Of a DNA stretch of 64,000 nt, positions 36,317-45,640 are shown piece after piece. The translations under genes were made by a program, and so were the position numbers. The DNA is from Brasilonema sennae CENA114 (lineage in GTDB: Bacteria > Cyanobacteriota > Cyanobacteriia > Cyanobacteriales > Nostocaceae). The DNA is taken from NCBI RefSeq assembly GCF_006968745.1, contig NZ_CP030118.1, forward strand, positions 1,810,654 to 1,874,653. Direction: 5' to 3'. The notes below the pieces were generated by a model. It searched no databases and was not told the origin of the DNA. It worked only from the letters and a program-made list of their open reading frames with translations. Positions within the stretch are counted from its first letter, which is position 1; each line of letters starts with the position of its first letter.

Positions 36317-36432
36317 CCGCCTATAAATGAATTTCTAGGCTCAAAGGTCAAGTAAGCTAAAGCTCACTGAATATATATTTCAGTCCGTTTTAACGGACTT
36401 TGGCTATGAGCCTTGAAATTTATTTCAAGGCG
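36317..36432. repeat. Multi-hairpin dispersed repeat, copy A
   Basis: A 116-bp element bounded by CCGCC and AAGGCG. It contains CTGAAATATA-type and AGTCCG-TTTTAA-CGGACT hairpins, a closing CTCA/TGAG pair, and CTTGAAATTTATTTCAAG near the right end. Copy B (39740-39856) has the same order and almost the same length. Both are preceded by the sequence TTCTCGT or TCTCGTCCGCCT. Confidence 0.6.
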
Positions 36433-36674
36433 TACTCACCAGTGAGATACAAGATCTAAGATAACTAATCTTTAATTTACCTGTGTAGGGCAGTTAGGTT
36501 TTATTCACTTGCCCCATCTGCCCCAAAACATAGGGCAAATCATAACTTTACACTCAACCTATCTGCTCTCGAATTTGAATTGTTGCCTCTACATAATACG
36601 AATATGCAAGTTTAAAAAACCTTGCGCTTACCACTCAATCAACACACAACACATACCACAAAAGGCAACAACTC

Positions 36675-36974
36675 ATGAACTTCAATATTTCTTCTAAACC
36701 ACAACCCAACAATAATGAAGCTGCACAAGAGATGAAAAAAAATATAATTGAAGAATTATTACGCCAAGCACGTCTCACCTTCAACCTTGCTTTAAGCGTA
36801 ACCGCAGCATCTGCGATGATGACATTATCTGGTGTAGGACTTCTCTATTTAAATAAAGTACCAGAAGCCAGCCTCACCACAGGGGCAGGAATTCTTGCCA
36901 GTATTAGCAGCGTTCAGTTTGCCAAAGATGCAAAACAAGAACTGTGCGAGATGGTAGACAAGTTAGAGGAATAA
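36675..36974 (+). CDS. Small 2-TM protein resembling the TRADD-N-associated membrane domain
   Basis: A 99-residue protein. A polar N-terminus leads to ELLRQARLTFNLALSVTAAS, then two hydrophobic helices (MMTLSGVGLLYL and LTTGAGILASISSVQFA), ending with an acidic amphipathic tail KQELCEMVDKLEE. This wording (RQARLTFNLAL, two TM helices, V-FAKDA) matches what I remember of the cyanobacterial TRADD-N-associated 2-TM domain described from multi-component NTPase conflict systems. It is usually fused to or encoded beside a TRADD-N or effector domain; here it is alone, divergent from the HTH-NTPase operon. It could form the membrane-disrupting or anchoring component. Confidence 0.6.
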   Translation: MNFNISSKPQPNNNEAAQEMKKNIIEELLRQARLTFNLALSVTAASAMMTLSGVGLLYLNKVPEASLTTGAGILASISSVQFAKDAKQELCEMVDKLEE

Positions 36975-37070
36975 TCTTAGAAGTTGAATGAGTTCTTTGA
37001 GGCGGTGATACCGCCCCGAAGCCACCAATACCGGACGAAAAACGTGGGGAAGAGTGGCTTCCCCATTCCT

Positions 37071-37943
37071 TTACCGCCTCTGTCTATCTTCTTGAGGGCT
37101 AGAAATGACATCTGGTAAAGGACGTTTGGCAATGTAAAGCCAAGCTAACCCAGCTAAACCGAAGATTATTCCCAATAAACTCACAACTTGTGCTATTCGT
37201 AAAGGCCCAAGCATCAAACTATCCGTCCGCAGACCTTCTATCCACAGGCGTCCTAAGCTGTAAGCTGCCAAGTAAACTAGAGACAGCGTACCTGTTTTCA
37301 AAGCTGGTTTACCTGACAAACTTCTAAAAAATAAAGTGATCAGCAAGGCGAAGACCATAAGATCCCACAAAGATTCATAAAGAAAAGTGGGATGGAAAAA
37401 CTCAAAATTAGCCAGTTCTGGGGGACGGTGTTCTGGTGGAATATGTAGCTTCCAAGGTACATTTGTCGGACTGCCAAATGCCTCAGAGTTGAAGAAATTG
37501 CCCCAACGTCCTATTGCTTGACCTAAAATCAGCGAAGGAGACACCAAGTCAGCCAATTGCCAGAAAGAAATCTGTTTTAATCTGGCGAATATTAATGCTG
37601 CGGTAACACCACCGATAATTGCTCCATGAATTGCTATGCCTCCCTGCCAAATAGCAATAATCCGTTCTGGGTGCTGGGCATATTCTGACCATTGAAACAA
37701 AACGTAATATATCCGTGCTGCTGGAATTGCCCCAATCACCAGCCAAATTGATAAATCGCTAATTAAATCTGGATTAACGTTACGGTGCTTAGCCAGTTTT
37801 TGGGAAAGCCAAACGCCAATCAATACTGCTGTCGCAATCAATAAGCCATACCAACGGATTGTTAATGGTCCTATTTTCACCAGAATTGGTCCTGGAGAAG
37901 AAAATTCAAATGCCAAGGGCAAGGTGGAAATATCCAGTGCCAT
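37071..37943 (-). CDS. lgt: Phosphatidylglycerol-prolipoprotein diacylglyceryl transferase
   Basis: A 290-residue polytopic membrane enzyme that transfers diacylglycerol to the lipobox Cys of prolipoproteins. Motifs include [44 protein letters not shown] (the catalytic His region) and the Lgt signature [13 protein letters not shown]. The C-terminal membrane segment has [14 protein letters not shown], another conserved Lgt motif. Length is typical. PhnD, encoded in this window, is a likely client. Confidence 0.95.
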   Translation of the reverse strand: MALDISTLPLAFEFSSPGPILVKIGPLTIRWYGLLIATAVLIGVWLSQKLAKHRNVNPDLISDLSIWLVIGAIPAARIYYVLFQWSEYAQHPERIIAIWQGGIAIHGAIIGGVTAALIFARLKQISFWQLADLVSPSLILGQAIGRWGNFFNSEAFGSPTNVPWKLHIPPEHRPPELANFEFFHPTFLYESLWDLMVFALLITLFFRSLSGKPALKTGTLSLVYLAAYSLGRLWIEGLRTDSLMLGPLRIAQVVSLLGIIFGLAGLAWLYIAKRPLPDVISSPQEDRQRR

Positions 37944-37996
37944 GTAAAAGTACCTAGAAGACTAAAAAAAGGTAATGTAGATTTAAGTTGTGCTTG

Positions 37997-38227
37997 TTAA
38001 CAGCGCCCTACGGACAGCGATTGCAACCGGTTACGGATGAAAGAAACACTCTTAACAGGGAACACGGGAACGACAGTCAAAAATTGTTGCAAAAGCCAAA
38101 CTATTGATTTTAGATCGCTGTGAGTAGAAAAGGCAGTAGAGGTAGTGTATTTATCCAGAATTTTATTTTGAAAGTAGATAAATAAAACTATGGCAGTAAG
38201 TGTGCTAAAGCTTAAAAAGATTAACAT
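37997..38227 (-). CDS. Possible small membrane protein
   Basis: A 76-residue frame between lgt and coaD. Its N-terminus is one hydrophobic helix (MLIFLSFSTLTAIVLFIYF) and the remainder is basic. I see no ribosome-binding site and no family. It is plausible but weakly supported. Confidence 0.25.
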   Translation of the reverse strand: MLIFLSFSTLTAIVLFIYFQNKILDKYTTSTAFSTHSDLKSIVWLLQQFLTVVPVFPVKSVSFIRNRLQSLSVGRC

Positions 38228-38316
38228 ATTGAATTTCTAACTGAGAACTTGTACTTTGTTACAAATCACGATTGGTTAGATATAATCACCTAAACAACTG
38301 TGAGGCATCTGTGATC

Positions 38317-38811
38317 ATGATTGCCATTTATCCAGGAAGTTTCGATCCTGTTACCTTAGGACATCTTGACATTATCCAACGCGGCAGTCGTTTGTTTGCT
38401 CAAGTGATTGTCGCGGTATTGCGGAATCCAAACAAAACTCCGCTGTTTACAGTGGAAAGACGGCTAGAACAGATTCGTCTGTGTACAAAACATCTCACGA
38501 ATGTGGAGGTAGACGCTTTTGCTGGTTTGACTGTAAAGTATGCCCAAATGCATGGTGCACAAGTGCTATTGCGCGGTTTACGAGCAATTTCTGACTTTGA
38601 GGTAGAACTTCAGATGGCTCACACAAATAAAACCCTTTCTCATGATATAGAAACCGTTTTCTTAGCAACGTCAAATGAATATAGTTTTTTAAGTAGTAGT
38701 GTGGTGAAAGAGATTGCTAAGTTTGGTGGCTCTGTTGATCATCTTGTCCCCCCGCACGTTGCTTTAGATATTTACCAATGCTACGCCCAAAACCATCCCG
38801 TATCGAACTAA
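38317..38811 (+). CDS. coaD: Pantetheine-phosphate adenylyltransferase
   Basis: A 164-residue nucleotidyltransferase joining 4'-phosphopantetheine and ATP to give dephospho-CoA. The start [20 protein letters not shown] includes the HxGH-like TLGH motif. ALRNPN-type [26 protein letters not shown] and the second signature [14 protein letters not shown] follow. A GTG at 38311, five bases after GAGG, is an alternative start adding two residues. The next gene starts inside its 3' end (34-nt overlap). Confidence 0.95.
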   Translation: MIAIYPGSFDPVTLGHLDIIQRGSRLFAQVIVAVLRNPNKTPLFTVERRLEQIRLCTKHLTNVEVDAFAGLTVKYAQMHGAQVLLRGLRAISDFEVELQMAHTNKTLSHDIETVFLATSNEYSFLSSSVVKEIAKFGGSVDHLVPPHVALDIYQCYAQNHPVSN

Positions 38812-39473
38812 ATCAAAACGGAAGCACTCCTCCTCCGCAAGAGTATCCTGCTGGAATATCGGATAATCCAGATGCTACACGAACAACAAGTGTAGATATA
38901 CAGATGGAACTCAACCGCTTGGAGGAGATGATTCTTGCTGGTTTCAACATTCCACTGACGCGACGCACGATAGTAGATGAAGACAAGCTGCTTGATCAGC
39001 TTGATGAAATACGGCTTTCTTTACCTGAAGTTTTTCAGGAAGCAGCAACAATTATCCAACAAAAGGAAGATATTCTCCTGGAAGCAGAAGAATATGGACA
39101 ACAAATTGTTGATGCAGCGCAAGCCAAGCGATCGCAAATCTTGGATGAAAGCGACATTATCATACAAGCAGAACGGGAAGCCGCTGAACTGCGGCGACAA
39201 GTTCAACAAGAATGTGAGCAGATGATGCAAGACACTCTTGAAGAAATTGACCGCAAACGACGCGCCTGTCAGCAAGAAATAGAGGAAATGCGGCATCAAG
39301 CTGTTGCAGAAGCAGAAGCAGTTGAACAAGGTGCTGATGACTACGCTGACGGTGTACTAGAAAATATTGAGCAGAATCTTCAGGATATGTTGCGAATCAT
39401 CCGTAACGGACGTCAACAACTACTACCAGAAGCTTCTAATGATGATAATTCTCAATTTCCTAAAAAAAAATAA
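38778..39473 (+). CDS. Coiled-coil protein (DivIVA/AtpF-like)
   Basis: A 231-residue cytoplasmic protein. Residues 1-35 are Pro/Asn-rich. From ~45 onward the chain is a long acidic coiled coil ([56 protein letters not shown]). Such proteins are annotated DivIVA-like or ATP-synthase-B-like by coiled-coil similarity, and their role in cyanobacteria is uncertain. Its ATG lies inside coaD, so translation is coupled. Later starts (38904) would remove only the disordered part. Confidence 0.75.
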   Translation: MLRPKPSRIELNQNGSTPPPQEYPAGISDNPDATRTTSVDIQMELNRLEEMILAGFNIPLTRRTIVDEDKLLDQLDEIRLSLPEVFQEAATIIQQKEDILLEAEEYGQQIVDAAQAKRSQILDESDIIIQAEREAAELRRQVQQECEQMMQDTLEEIDRKRRACQQEIEEMRHQAVAEAEAVEQGADDYADGVLENIEQNLQDMLRIIRNGRQQLLPEASNDDNSQFPKKK

Positions 39474-39739
39474 TTCTAAATTATAGTTTCTTGATCTCTC
39501 AGCTTTCCACGGTTCAAAAGCCAACTATGCCATATTATCAGGATGAGCAGACTATGACTACCGACGACTAATATAAAGTTTATTTTTTACCATAAACAGA
39601 CACTTCTGTCAAAGCAAATTATGGAAGCTAGTAGGTTGGGGAGCCACCGCCGGGGAGGGGTTCCCCGGCTTGAGGCGAGTGGCGTTTGACGCTGCGGTTA
39701 CCTGAGATCTTGCACAATTCTCACACCTTGCATTCTCGT

Positions 39740-39856
39740 CCGCCTGGGATTGAAATCCCAGTCTCATAGCAAAAGTCGTCTAAAGACGACTGCATAAGCT
39801 TTGAAGTCTACTAAAGTAGACTTGGGCTGTGAGCCTCGGAATTAATTCCGAGGCGG
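39740..39856. repeat. Multi-hairpin dispersed repeat, copy B
   Basis: A 117-bp element bounded by CCGCC/GGCGG. In order it holds hairpins GGGATT-GA-AATCCC, AGTCGTC-TAAA-GACGACT, AGTCTAC-TAAA-GTAGACT and CCTCGGAATTAATTCCGAGG. CTCATAGC and GCTGTGAG can pair to close the inner two. The transcript could fold as a cloverleaf-like multibranch. The arms are complete, while in copy A they have drifted. The rest of the 490-bp gap has a smaller CCGGGGAGGGGTTCCCCGG hairpin. Confidence 0.75.
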
Positions 39857-39963
39857 TCAAAATGGGCTAACTCTTAACTTGCACATTTTAGAACGGTTAT
39901 ACAGTAAGGCTTTGAGAAACATCAAAAATCGTATACTTAAGTACCTAAGTCAATTGAGAGGAA

Positions 39964-41796
39964 CTAAAACCGCGTTATTTGATTAGCAACGACTTCAACC
40001 TGTGTACCCGCTGGCAAATACCAAACGTTACTTTTTTGAATCATCTCGTTGATTGCTTGTTGGTTGCGCTGGTTCAGTTGGGGTACCAGGGCATTCATAC
40101 CGCCTTCTAAAACTGCAGCAGGGATGTTTCTTTCTTGTTTAGTTTCGCTACAGCTTTGTGGGAAGGATACTGGGTCACCATTTCGATTAGTGTAGATAGT
40201 AGAACCACAGTTTGGATTAATTCTTGTCTCAGGACGGTTAAGTACCTCTCCTATTTTCCCAGCACCTCCCAAACCGAAGATAAATGTATCCATACCTGAG
40301 ATCTTTCCAGATTTATCAGGATATTTCTTGGCAAGTAAAGGTCTTCCGCCAGGTGCACGAACTTTCATTGCACTTTGACTTAGGCGAGTTTCTGTGAGAT
40401 TACTTTTATTTTGAGAAATAACTGAAACGACTGTTAGGTTAAACATTCCGGTTTCAGAAACTTGATCAAGTTGAGCTAATAATTCAGTATTTGCAGGTAG
40501 TGCGATCGCCCCATCTATAGACTTCAATGGTTGCTGCAGACGCACGACAAATTGACTATCATTTTTATTATTATTGTTATTACTATTACTACTATAATTA
40601 CTATTACTTCCTATTCTATTTGCTTCCCCAAATATAGCCGTTGCTAACACAGCTTTGGCACTAGTACCCACTGCAATAGATTTACCAGTATACTGAGTAG
40701 TCTGGTTTGTTGTTTCTGGTGTCTGTTGAGGATTTGCTGTTGTATTTGTCCGATTTGGAACAGGTAAAGTTTGTAGATTATCTCTAGCCCTGGAATTTAA
40801 TTCAGAACCCAAAGTAGATGGAGGGGAATTTGCTACTCTTGGTAGGTTTGGTGTTGGAGTGGAAGTGGGTGTTGGAGTGGGAGTGGCTGTTGGGGTGGGA
40901 GTGGGTATTGATAAAGAGAAGGGAATTTGTGCTAAATCCGATGGCTTTAATCCTGGAGTTGATAACTCAAAGGATGGAGATATTGAAGGTTTGGCTGTTG
41001 GTTGAGGAGGCTGAGGACGCACAGTAGGCTGAGTAGGTTGAGGAGGTTGAGTATAAGTTGGTTTTGGCTGCTGCGCTACAACACGTTGAGGAACTCTGAC
41101 AATTCGTTCGACAACACGAGGTACGTAAACAGTCTGCGCTGGTGTCGGTACTCTTTGGATCACCACGCGCGTGACAGTTTGTGGTCTAATTCTTGGTTGT
41201 GCTGGAGTTGGTTTTGGCTGAGTTTGAGTAGGTCTTACAGTTTTTAACTGAAGCTGTGCTAATTTTACAGCTTTTGCTTGTTCAGCTAATGCTAGTTTTG
41301 TTTTTAAGATCTCAATTTCTTGTTGCGGTTTTAATTGCTCTATTTTGTTCGATTCATTCTCTTTACGAGTTATTTGTGGAAAATTCTTCGGCGTTTGTTT
41401 GTTTGTTCCACTCATAAGTTGAGTGAGAAACGCACCTGCTACCAAAGCCACACTTAGGGTAGCAGCACCCACCACACCTACCTTGGCAAAAGGGTTAGAT
41501 GACAATGCTTGTTTTGTTTTCTGTGACGATGGATGAGAAGGTGGTGGTTCGTCAGGATTAGTACTTGGAGTCTCTGAAGGACTGCTTTCTGGATGAGATG
41601 GAGGAAACTGTTCTTCTAAACCAACTAAATTAGCCATCCGTTGATGCCAATCTGATGGTTGTACTTCATGCGAAGGATGATTGTTAGATTCAGGCTGTGA
41701 ATTATTATGGTTGTTATGATTATTATGACCGTTATGATTTTTATGATTGTTATTGTTAGAATTATTAGAATTATGAGAGTTCGGTAAGTTGTTCAT
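39964..41796 (-). CDS. VirB10/TrbI-like type IV secretion protein
   Basis: A 610-residue protein; the ATG at 41796 (MNNLPNSHN) follows AAAGGAAAG, 17 bp after the previous stop. Residues 1-35 are an Asn/His run. After an acidic region, one membrane helix (VGVVGAATLSVALVAGAFL) at ~110 is followed by a coiled coil and a long Pro/Gln/Thr-rich periplasmic spacer with PTPTPTATPTPTPTS. The C-terminal ~250 residues have the VirB10 beta-barrel pattern: SAKAVLATAIFGE, GAIALPANTELLAQL, MKVRAPGGRPLLAKKY and a hydrophobic segment for the outer-membrane channel. It would span the envelope in the secretion complex and is the last gene of the cluster. Confidence 0.75.
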   Translation of the reverse strand: MNNLPNSHNSNNSNNNNHKNHNGHNNHNNHNNSQPESNNHPSHEVQPSDWHQRMANLVGLEEQFPPSHPESSPSETPSTNPDEPPPSHPSSQKTKQALSSNPFAKVGVVGAATLSVALVAGAFLTQLMSGTNKQTPKNFPQITRKENESNKIEQLKPQQEIEILKTKLALAEQAKAVKLAQLQLKTVRPTQTQPKPTPAQPRIRPQTVTRVVIQRVPTPAQTVYVPRVVERIVRVPQRVVAQQPKPTYTQPPQPTQPTVRPQPPQPTAKPSISPSFELSTPGLKPSDLAQIPFSLSIPTPTPTATPTPTPTSTPTPNLPRVANSPPSTLGSELNSRARDNLQTLPVPNRTNTTANPQQTPETTNQTTQYTGKSIAVGTSAKAVLATAIFGEANRIGSNSNYSSNSNNNNNKNDSQFVVRLQQPLKSIDGAIALPANTELLAQLDQVSETGMFNLTVVSVISQNKSNLTETRLSQSAMKVRAPGGRPLLAKKYPDKSGKISGMDTFIFGLGGAGKIGEVLNRPETRINPNCGSTIYTNRNGDPVSFPQSCSETKQERNIPAAVLEGGMNALVPQLNQRNQQAINEMIQKSNVWYLPAGTQVEVVANQITRF

Positions 41797-41813
41797 TGGT
41801 GTCTTTCCTTTCG

Positions 41814-42491
41814 CTAGGGGCATTTTTTTTGTTGAATGTCACAAATATTCGCAATTTCTAACCTCGCTTCATTAAGACGGTATATTGCTGAGTATAAAGG
41901 ATTTTCTACATTCGGGATAGAAATGGCTTGTGTATCTAACGCCCGAATCAATATTTTCTTATTAAAAGGAATTGCCTCCCCGTCTTTGCTATTATAACCC
42001 GCGAAAATCAAGCGATTCGCAACGATTTCTAATTGCCATTGACCATCTGCTATTTTTTCGGGTTGAGAAATTCTGCGAATCAATAATAAGCTTTCTGCAT
42101 TTCCACCAGGATTGGCTAAAACACCTTTAGGAATTCCTTGTGTCGTTTCCACTTCAAATTTTCGCCTCATATCACCAGATAAAAGTTCGGAAGTTGCTTG
42201 CCAAACTATTTGCGGTGGTTGTTTGTCTGACCAAGTAAACATCATGGTCATTGTTTCACCAACAAAACGCCGAATCGTTTCTGGATTGCGTTCTAAATTT
42301 TCTTGGGAACCTATTGTTATGGCACGACCATCAACAAGTTGCACTAAACTTTGTGGTAATTGACCACTCAGCCTTTTGAGCATAGACTGGTGAAACATCA
42401 GCAACAATATAGTTAACACATTCAACCCAAATGTTGCGACAACGAACACAGGCAGAAAATTATTTTTCTTATTGTTTTGATTAAATAGCAT
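41814..42491 (-). CDS. VirB8-like membrane protein, copy 2
   Basis: A 225-residue protein with one N-terminal membrane helix (LPVFVVATFGLNVLTILLL) and a periplasmic domain. LVQLVDGRAITIG and ERNPETIRRFVGETMTMMF near residues 50-85 closely match the neighbouring gene (42505-43329). The size and layout, one helix plus an NTF2-like domain, fit VirB8, the assembly scaffold of type IV secretion. It is 13 bp after its paralogue and 17 bp before the VirB10-like start. The VirB8 assignment rests on layout and context, not a recognised signature. Confidence 0.55.
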   Translation of the reverse strand: MLFNQNNKKNNFLPVFVVATFGLNVLTILLLMFHQSMLKRLSGQLPQSLVQLVDGRAITIGSQENLERNPETIRRFVGETMTMMFTWSDKQPPQIVWQATSELLSGDMRRKFEVETTQGIPKGVLANPGGNAESLLLIRRISQPEKIADGQWQLEIVANRLIFAGYNSKDGEAIPFNKKILIRALDTQAISIPNVENPLYSAIYRLNEARLEIANICDIQQKKCP

Positions 42492-42504
42492 TATCTTGTT
42501 CTAC

Positions 42505-43329
42505 CTATCGTGTAAAGCTACCAGAATTAAGAATATCTCCACAGCGTTGAGACTGACTTTTTGACGAAGAATCATAACCATTTGTTAGACAGAAATCACT
42601 GACTTCGTAAATTTCTAACTTTTGGGCGCGGACACTATAGACAGCTTTCTGCAATGGAGTCAGACCGTTTGATAGAGGATGTCCATAAGAATCTACAGTT
42701 CTTACTAAAAAATCCTTATTAAAAGGAGTTAATAACTTTTTATTGTCAGTACGTCTCACCTGCACAATATTAGCAACCATACCAACTCGCCATTGACCTG
42801 GTGCGATTTTTTCAGGAGGATAAACCCGTTGGATAACTAACTGTCCTGTTAAAGCTTGCTTATTGTTTTGAGAAAAAATTTCTAGCGGTGTCATATCCGC
42901 AATTTGTGCCAAAAAACCTCCACGAAAATCTTCGGAAAGTGCAAAACTCGCTACCCAACTACTGGTCGAAACTTTTTTTGTCAAACCTTGTAAAGTCTTA
43001 ACAGGTATTCCAGCATCAGTTTTAGGGTTAGTTGCTTCTTCAACAGTTGCTGCTGGAAGTGTTCCAGACCAGTTGAACGTAGCCGCCATTGTTTTAGCAA
43101 CAAATTGGCGAATGACTTCCGGTTCTCGTTCGAGAGTGTCAGTTTGAGAAACTACTTTACCATCAACAAGTTGGACAAACGTCAGAGGTTTTTTATGAAT
43201 GAGACCGTAGATACGTAAACCTTCAAATAATAAGAAAATTGCTGCCAATAAATGTAAACTGAAGGTAAAAATAGCAAATAGCGTTAAAAGATTGACAGAG
43301 GACTTCTTTTCTTGTAATAACTTGGTCAT
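42505..43329 (-). CDS. VirB8-like membrane protein, copy 1
   Basis: A 274-residue protein with one N-terminal helix ([21 protein letters not shown]) and a periplasmic domain. FVQLVDGKVVSQT and EREPEVIRQFVAKTMAATF align with the following paralogue. It has an extra ~40-residue insert (DAGIPVKTLQGLTKKVSTSS) and a C-terminal Cys-containing tail. Together the two copies could form a heteromeric inner-membrane scaffold. The gene lies 221 bp downstream of the VirB6-like gene with a palindromic repeat in between. Confidence 0.55.
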   Translation of the reverse strand: MTKLLQEKKSSVNLLTLFAIFTFSLHLLAAIFLLFEGLRIYGLIHKKPLTFVQLVDGKVVSQTDTLEREPEVIRQFVAKTMAATFNWSGTLPAATVEEATNPKTDAGIPVKTLQGLTKKVSTSSWVASFALSEDFRGGFLAQIADMTPLEIFSQNNKQALTGQLVIQRVYPPEKIAPGQWRVGMVANIVQVRRTDNKKLLTPFNKDFLVRTVDSYGHPLSNGLTPLQKAVYSVRAQKLEIYEVSDFCLTNGYDSSSKSQSQRCGDILNSGSFTR

Positions 43330-43447
43330 AATGCTAGTTACCTAGTGGTTATTTCATTCTTCTAGCCCCATAGCCCACCCGGAAATGAATTTCCCGGCTC
43401 ATAATTCAAGTCCCAATACGGTTCGATTAGCTTGTTTATCTGAAGGG

Positions 43448-43532
43448 AGATCCCCCCAACCCCCCTTACAAAGGGGGGCTCTTTTACCTATTTATCCCCT
43501 TTTTAAGGGGGTCGCCGCAAGCGGGGGGATCT
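43448..43532. repeat. CCCCCC/GGGGGG palindromic repeat in the secretion cluster
   Basis: AGATCCCCCC at the left is mirrored by GGGGGGATCT at the right. Inside lie CCCCCCTTACAAAGGGGGG and CCCCTTTTTAAGGGG hairpins. It is a common dispersed repeat type in Nostocales, inserted between the VirB6-like and VirB8-like genes. Confidence 0.75.
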
Positions 43533-43550
43533 TATCCGAACCGAACTTTT

Positions 43551-44600
43551 CTAAACTTTTTCCTGTACCCATACAGCAGTATTGCTGATGCCGTTGAAAA
43601 CGGCAAATCCTCCAGCAGCAGCCAAAGCTAAAGACATAATCGGTGCGAGAACTCCTAACAGAATCAAAAACCACATTAAGTCTGGATCAGCATTGAGATT
43701 TTGCGCAGGACCATTCACAATCACTGCGGCTGATATTACAGCAACAATATTGAAAGAAATCTTGGCAATACCCATAGACAGTAATCCCGTAAGCCATGCA
43801 AAAATTGGTTTACCAGCCACTGGTAACAAAGACCCTCCTACTGCTACAGGTCCTAAAGCTGCTATCAGTAACATTGCCACTTCTATTAAGTTTTGAAAAG
43901 CAGACTGTAAGGAAACTAAAAGATTTTTGATAATTGTTTGAGTTGTGGAACCCAACAGAGAGTTAAAACTGAATTCTGCTACATTACCAGGGGTGACCAC
44001 TATCTGACTAACTTTCAGATCAAGTCTGTCTATCCAAGGTTGGAGACCGTATGTATTTCTGTACTGTTGCAAGAGGACATCTATTTTTTCCTTTGCTTTA
44101 ATCAAACAATTAATTTGTTGTTGACCTGTCAGAGACTGACAAGGACGCAATAAACCACCAACAACTTCTTCAGCAACAGTCATATTCAGTGCTTGCTGAT
44201 AAGTTTGATTGACATCAGCTGCTTCTACAACTTGCTGATTGATTGTGTTGAGAAAATCTCTTAATCCCAGTGTCAAATTAGACAGTGCAGTGCCATTGCC
44301 CGGATTAGCGAGTAAGATGACTACTATAAAAGGCCAAATCAAAGCCGATAGAGGACGAGAATATTCATTATTCAGGACATCTCTAATCCATTGCGCCATG
44401 AAGAAAAGCAAAGTTCCTACGGCAAAGAAAATACCTAAATTGGTGAGTGCACCGTATAAGTTATTATTCGTGTTATTTTGTAATAAATCAATCCATTGTT
44501 TATCCCAACCCTCAGCAATAGTTTGTGCAGTCACGACACCATTTGTTAAAACATTACTGGTGTCTAGTTGAGAAAAAAGATAGAGATGAGAAAGCCACAT
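43551..44600 (-). CDS. VirB6/TrbL-like polytopic membrane protein
   Basis: A 349-residue protein with about six membrane helices: LGIFFAVGTLLFFMAQWI and ALIWPFIVVILLANPG in the first third, and VAMLLIAALGPVAVGGSLL, IAKISFNIVAVISAAVIV and MWFLILLGVLAPIMSLALAA in the last. A periplasmic-sized loop of ~120 residues with two Cys (PCQSLTGQQQINCL) lies between. This is the usual VirB6/TrbL arrangement for the inner-membrane channel. It ends in a short polar tail, NGISNTAVWVQEKV. Confidence 0.65.
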   Translation of the reverse strand: MWLSHLYLFSQLDTSNVLTNGVVTAQTIAEGWDKQWIDLLQNNTNNNLYGALTNLGIFFAVGTLLFFMAQWIRDVLNNEYSRPLSALIWPFIVVILLANPGNGTALSNLTLGLRDFLNTINQQVVEAADVNQTYQQALNMTVAEEVVGGLLRPCQSLTGQQQINCLIKAKEKIDVLLQQYRNTYGLQPWIDRLDLKVSQIVVTPGNVAEFSFNSLLGSTTQTIIKNLLVSLQSAFQNLIEVAMLLIAALGPVAVGGSLLPVAGKPIFAWLTGLLSMGIAKISFNIVAVISAAVIVNGPAQNLNADPDLMWFLILLGVLAPIMSLALAAAGGFAVFNGISNTAVWVQEKV

Positions 44601-44630
44601 TTTTTCACCATCACTTGAGCTTGATTTATT

Positions 44631-45572
44631 CTATGGTGTTGTCAAGGGGGAAGGGATATTCTCTGAGGAAGGAGGATTAGTTTCTGTAGGAGAAGGATTA
44701 GTTTCTGAAGCAGGAGGATTACTTTCTGAACCAAGATTAGTTTGTAAAGGAAGAGGATTAGCGCTTTTTCTAAACAAATCTGTTTGAGAAGTGACTCGCA
44801 AAAGTCGTGCGACTTCTGCTGATGTACCCACTCTTCTGGCACGATTGGCCTCATTCATTTGCTGGGAGATATCTGCTAAATTCAAGTTGGAATATTGGAT
44901 GTCATTACGCAGTTGGATTGTGTTTCCTAGGGTTTCACCTGTTATCTTGGTTTGTTCTCTTTGAATATTGATATTTTGAAATTCTGATTCTGCTATACTC
45001 CTCATGATCGGAACTAGCTGTGGTACCGCTGCTGTTAGAGCAGCCATACCCTCCAGACCGGAAGAAGGCATATCCGGTGGTAGTTGTTGGTACTGATTCC
45101 GAGCTGTATTAGCAGCTCTATTGCTCTGCTGAATAGCTTTCTCAGTATCCTGTAACTTACCTTTTAACCGAGTTTGTCCATCTCTCCCAAAAACACCTTC
45201 AACTGCACCACGGGTAATATATCGATTAATTTCACTACTCACTTCTTTACCATATACTGCTGGATTATTCTCAAATTTATCCGAAATAGAGTACTGAGTA
45301 ATCTGGTCGCGAGTATACTGACTAGCATAATTAGGATTAGGAAGATTGAGATCACCTGATGAACTTGTGATTGCTGATTGTGTCTGAAGTTCTACAGGGT
45401 TTAAAGTCTCGGAAATATTGTTTGTAATATAATTTGTAAAATCAGTTGTGTACAATTGAAAATCAGTCCAAACGGTTCCCAATTCTGCTATGGCTGGTAA
45501 GGTTCCTAAAAATGCCACGGCAAAAAAAGAAGTCATGATGATTTGAGGTTTGGCAATTTTTTTGAGCATCAT
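44631..45572 (-). CDS. Secreted helical protein in VirB5 position
   Basis: A 313-residue protein with a signal peptide (IIMTSFFAVAFLGTLPAIA) and a mostly helical mature part with AIQQSNRAANTARNQYQQL and NLADISQQMNEANRARR. Its position between VirB6-like and VirB4 genes, size and helical character fit VirB5/TrbJ, a minor pilus-tip protein. The C-terminus is a repetitive Ser/Asn/Pro/Thr tail (SETNPSPTETNPPSS) encoded by tandem 18-21 bp units. The assignment is contextual. Confidence 0.5.
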   Translation of the reverse strand: MMLKKIAKPQIIMTSFFAVAFLGTLPAIAELGTVWTDFQLYTTDFTNYITNNISETLNPVELQTQSAITSSSGDLNLPNPNYASQYTRDQITQYSISDKFENNPAVYGKEVSSEINRYITRGAVEGVFGRDGQTRLKGKLQDTEKAIQQSNRAANTARNQYQQLPPDMPSSGLEGMAALTAAVPQLVPIMRSIAESEFQNINIQREQTKITGETLGNTIQLRNDIQYSNLNLADISQQMNEANRARRVGTSAEVARLLRVTSQTDLFRKSANPLPLQTNLGSESNPPASETNPSPTETNPPSSENIPSPLTTP

Positions 45573-45640
45573 ATTAGCTTCGGTTTAATGACTTGCTATT
45601 CTCTTGGTGGATGTTTGAGAAGTGTTTTTCTGTCATTATG

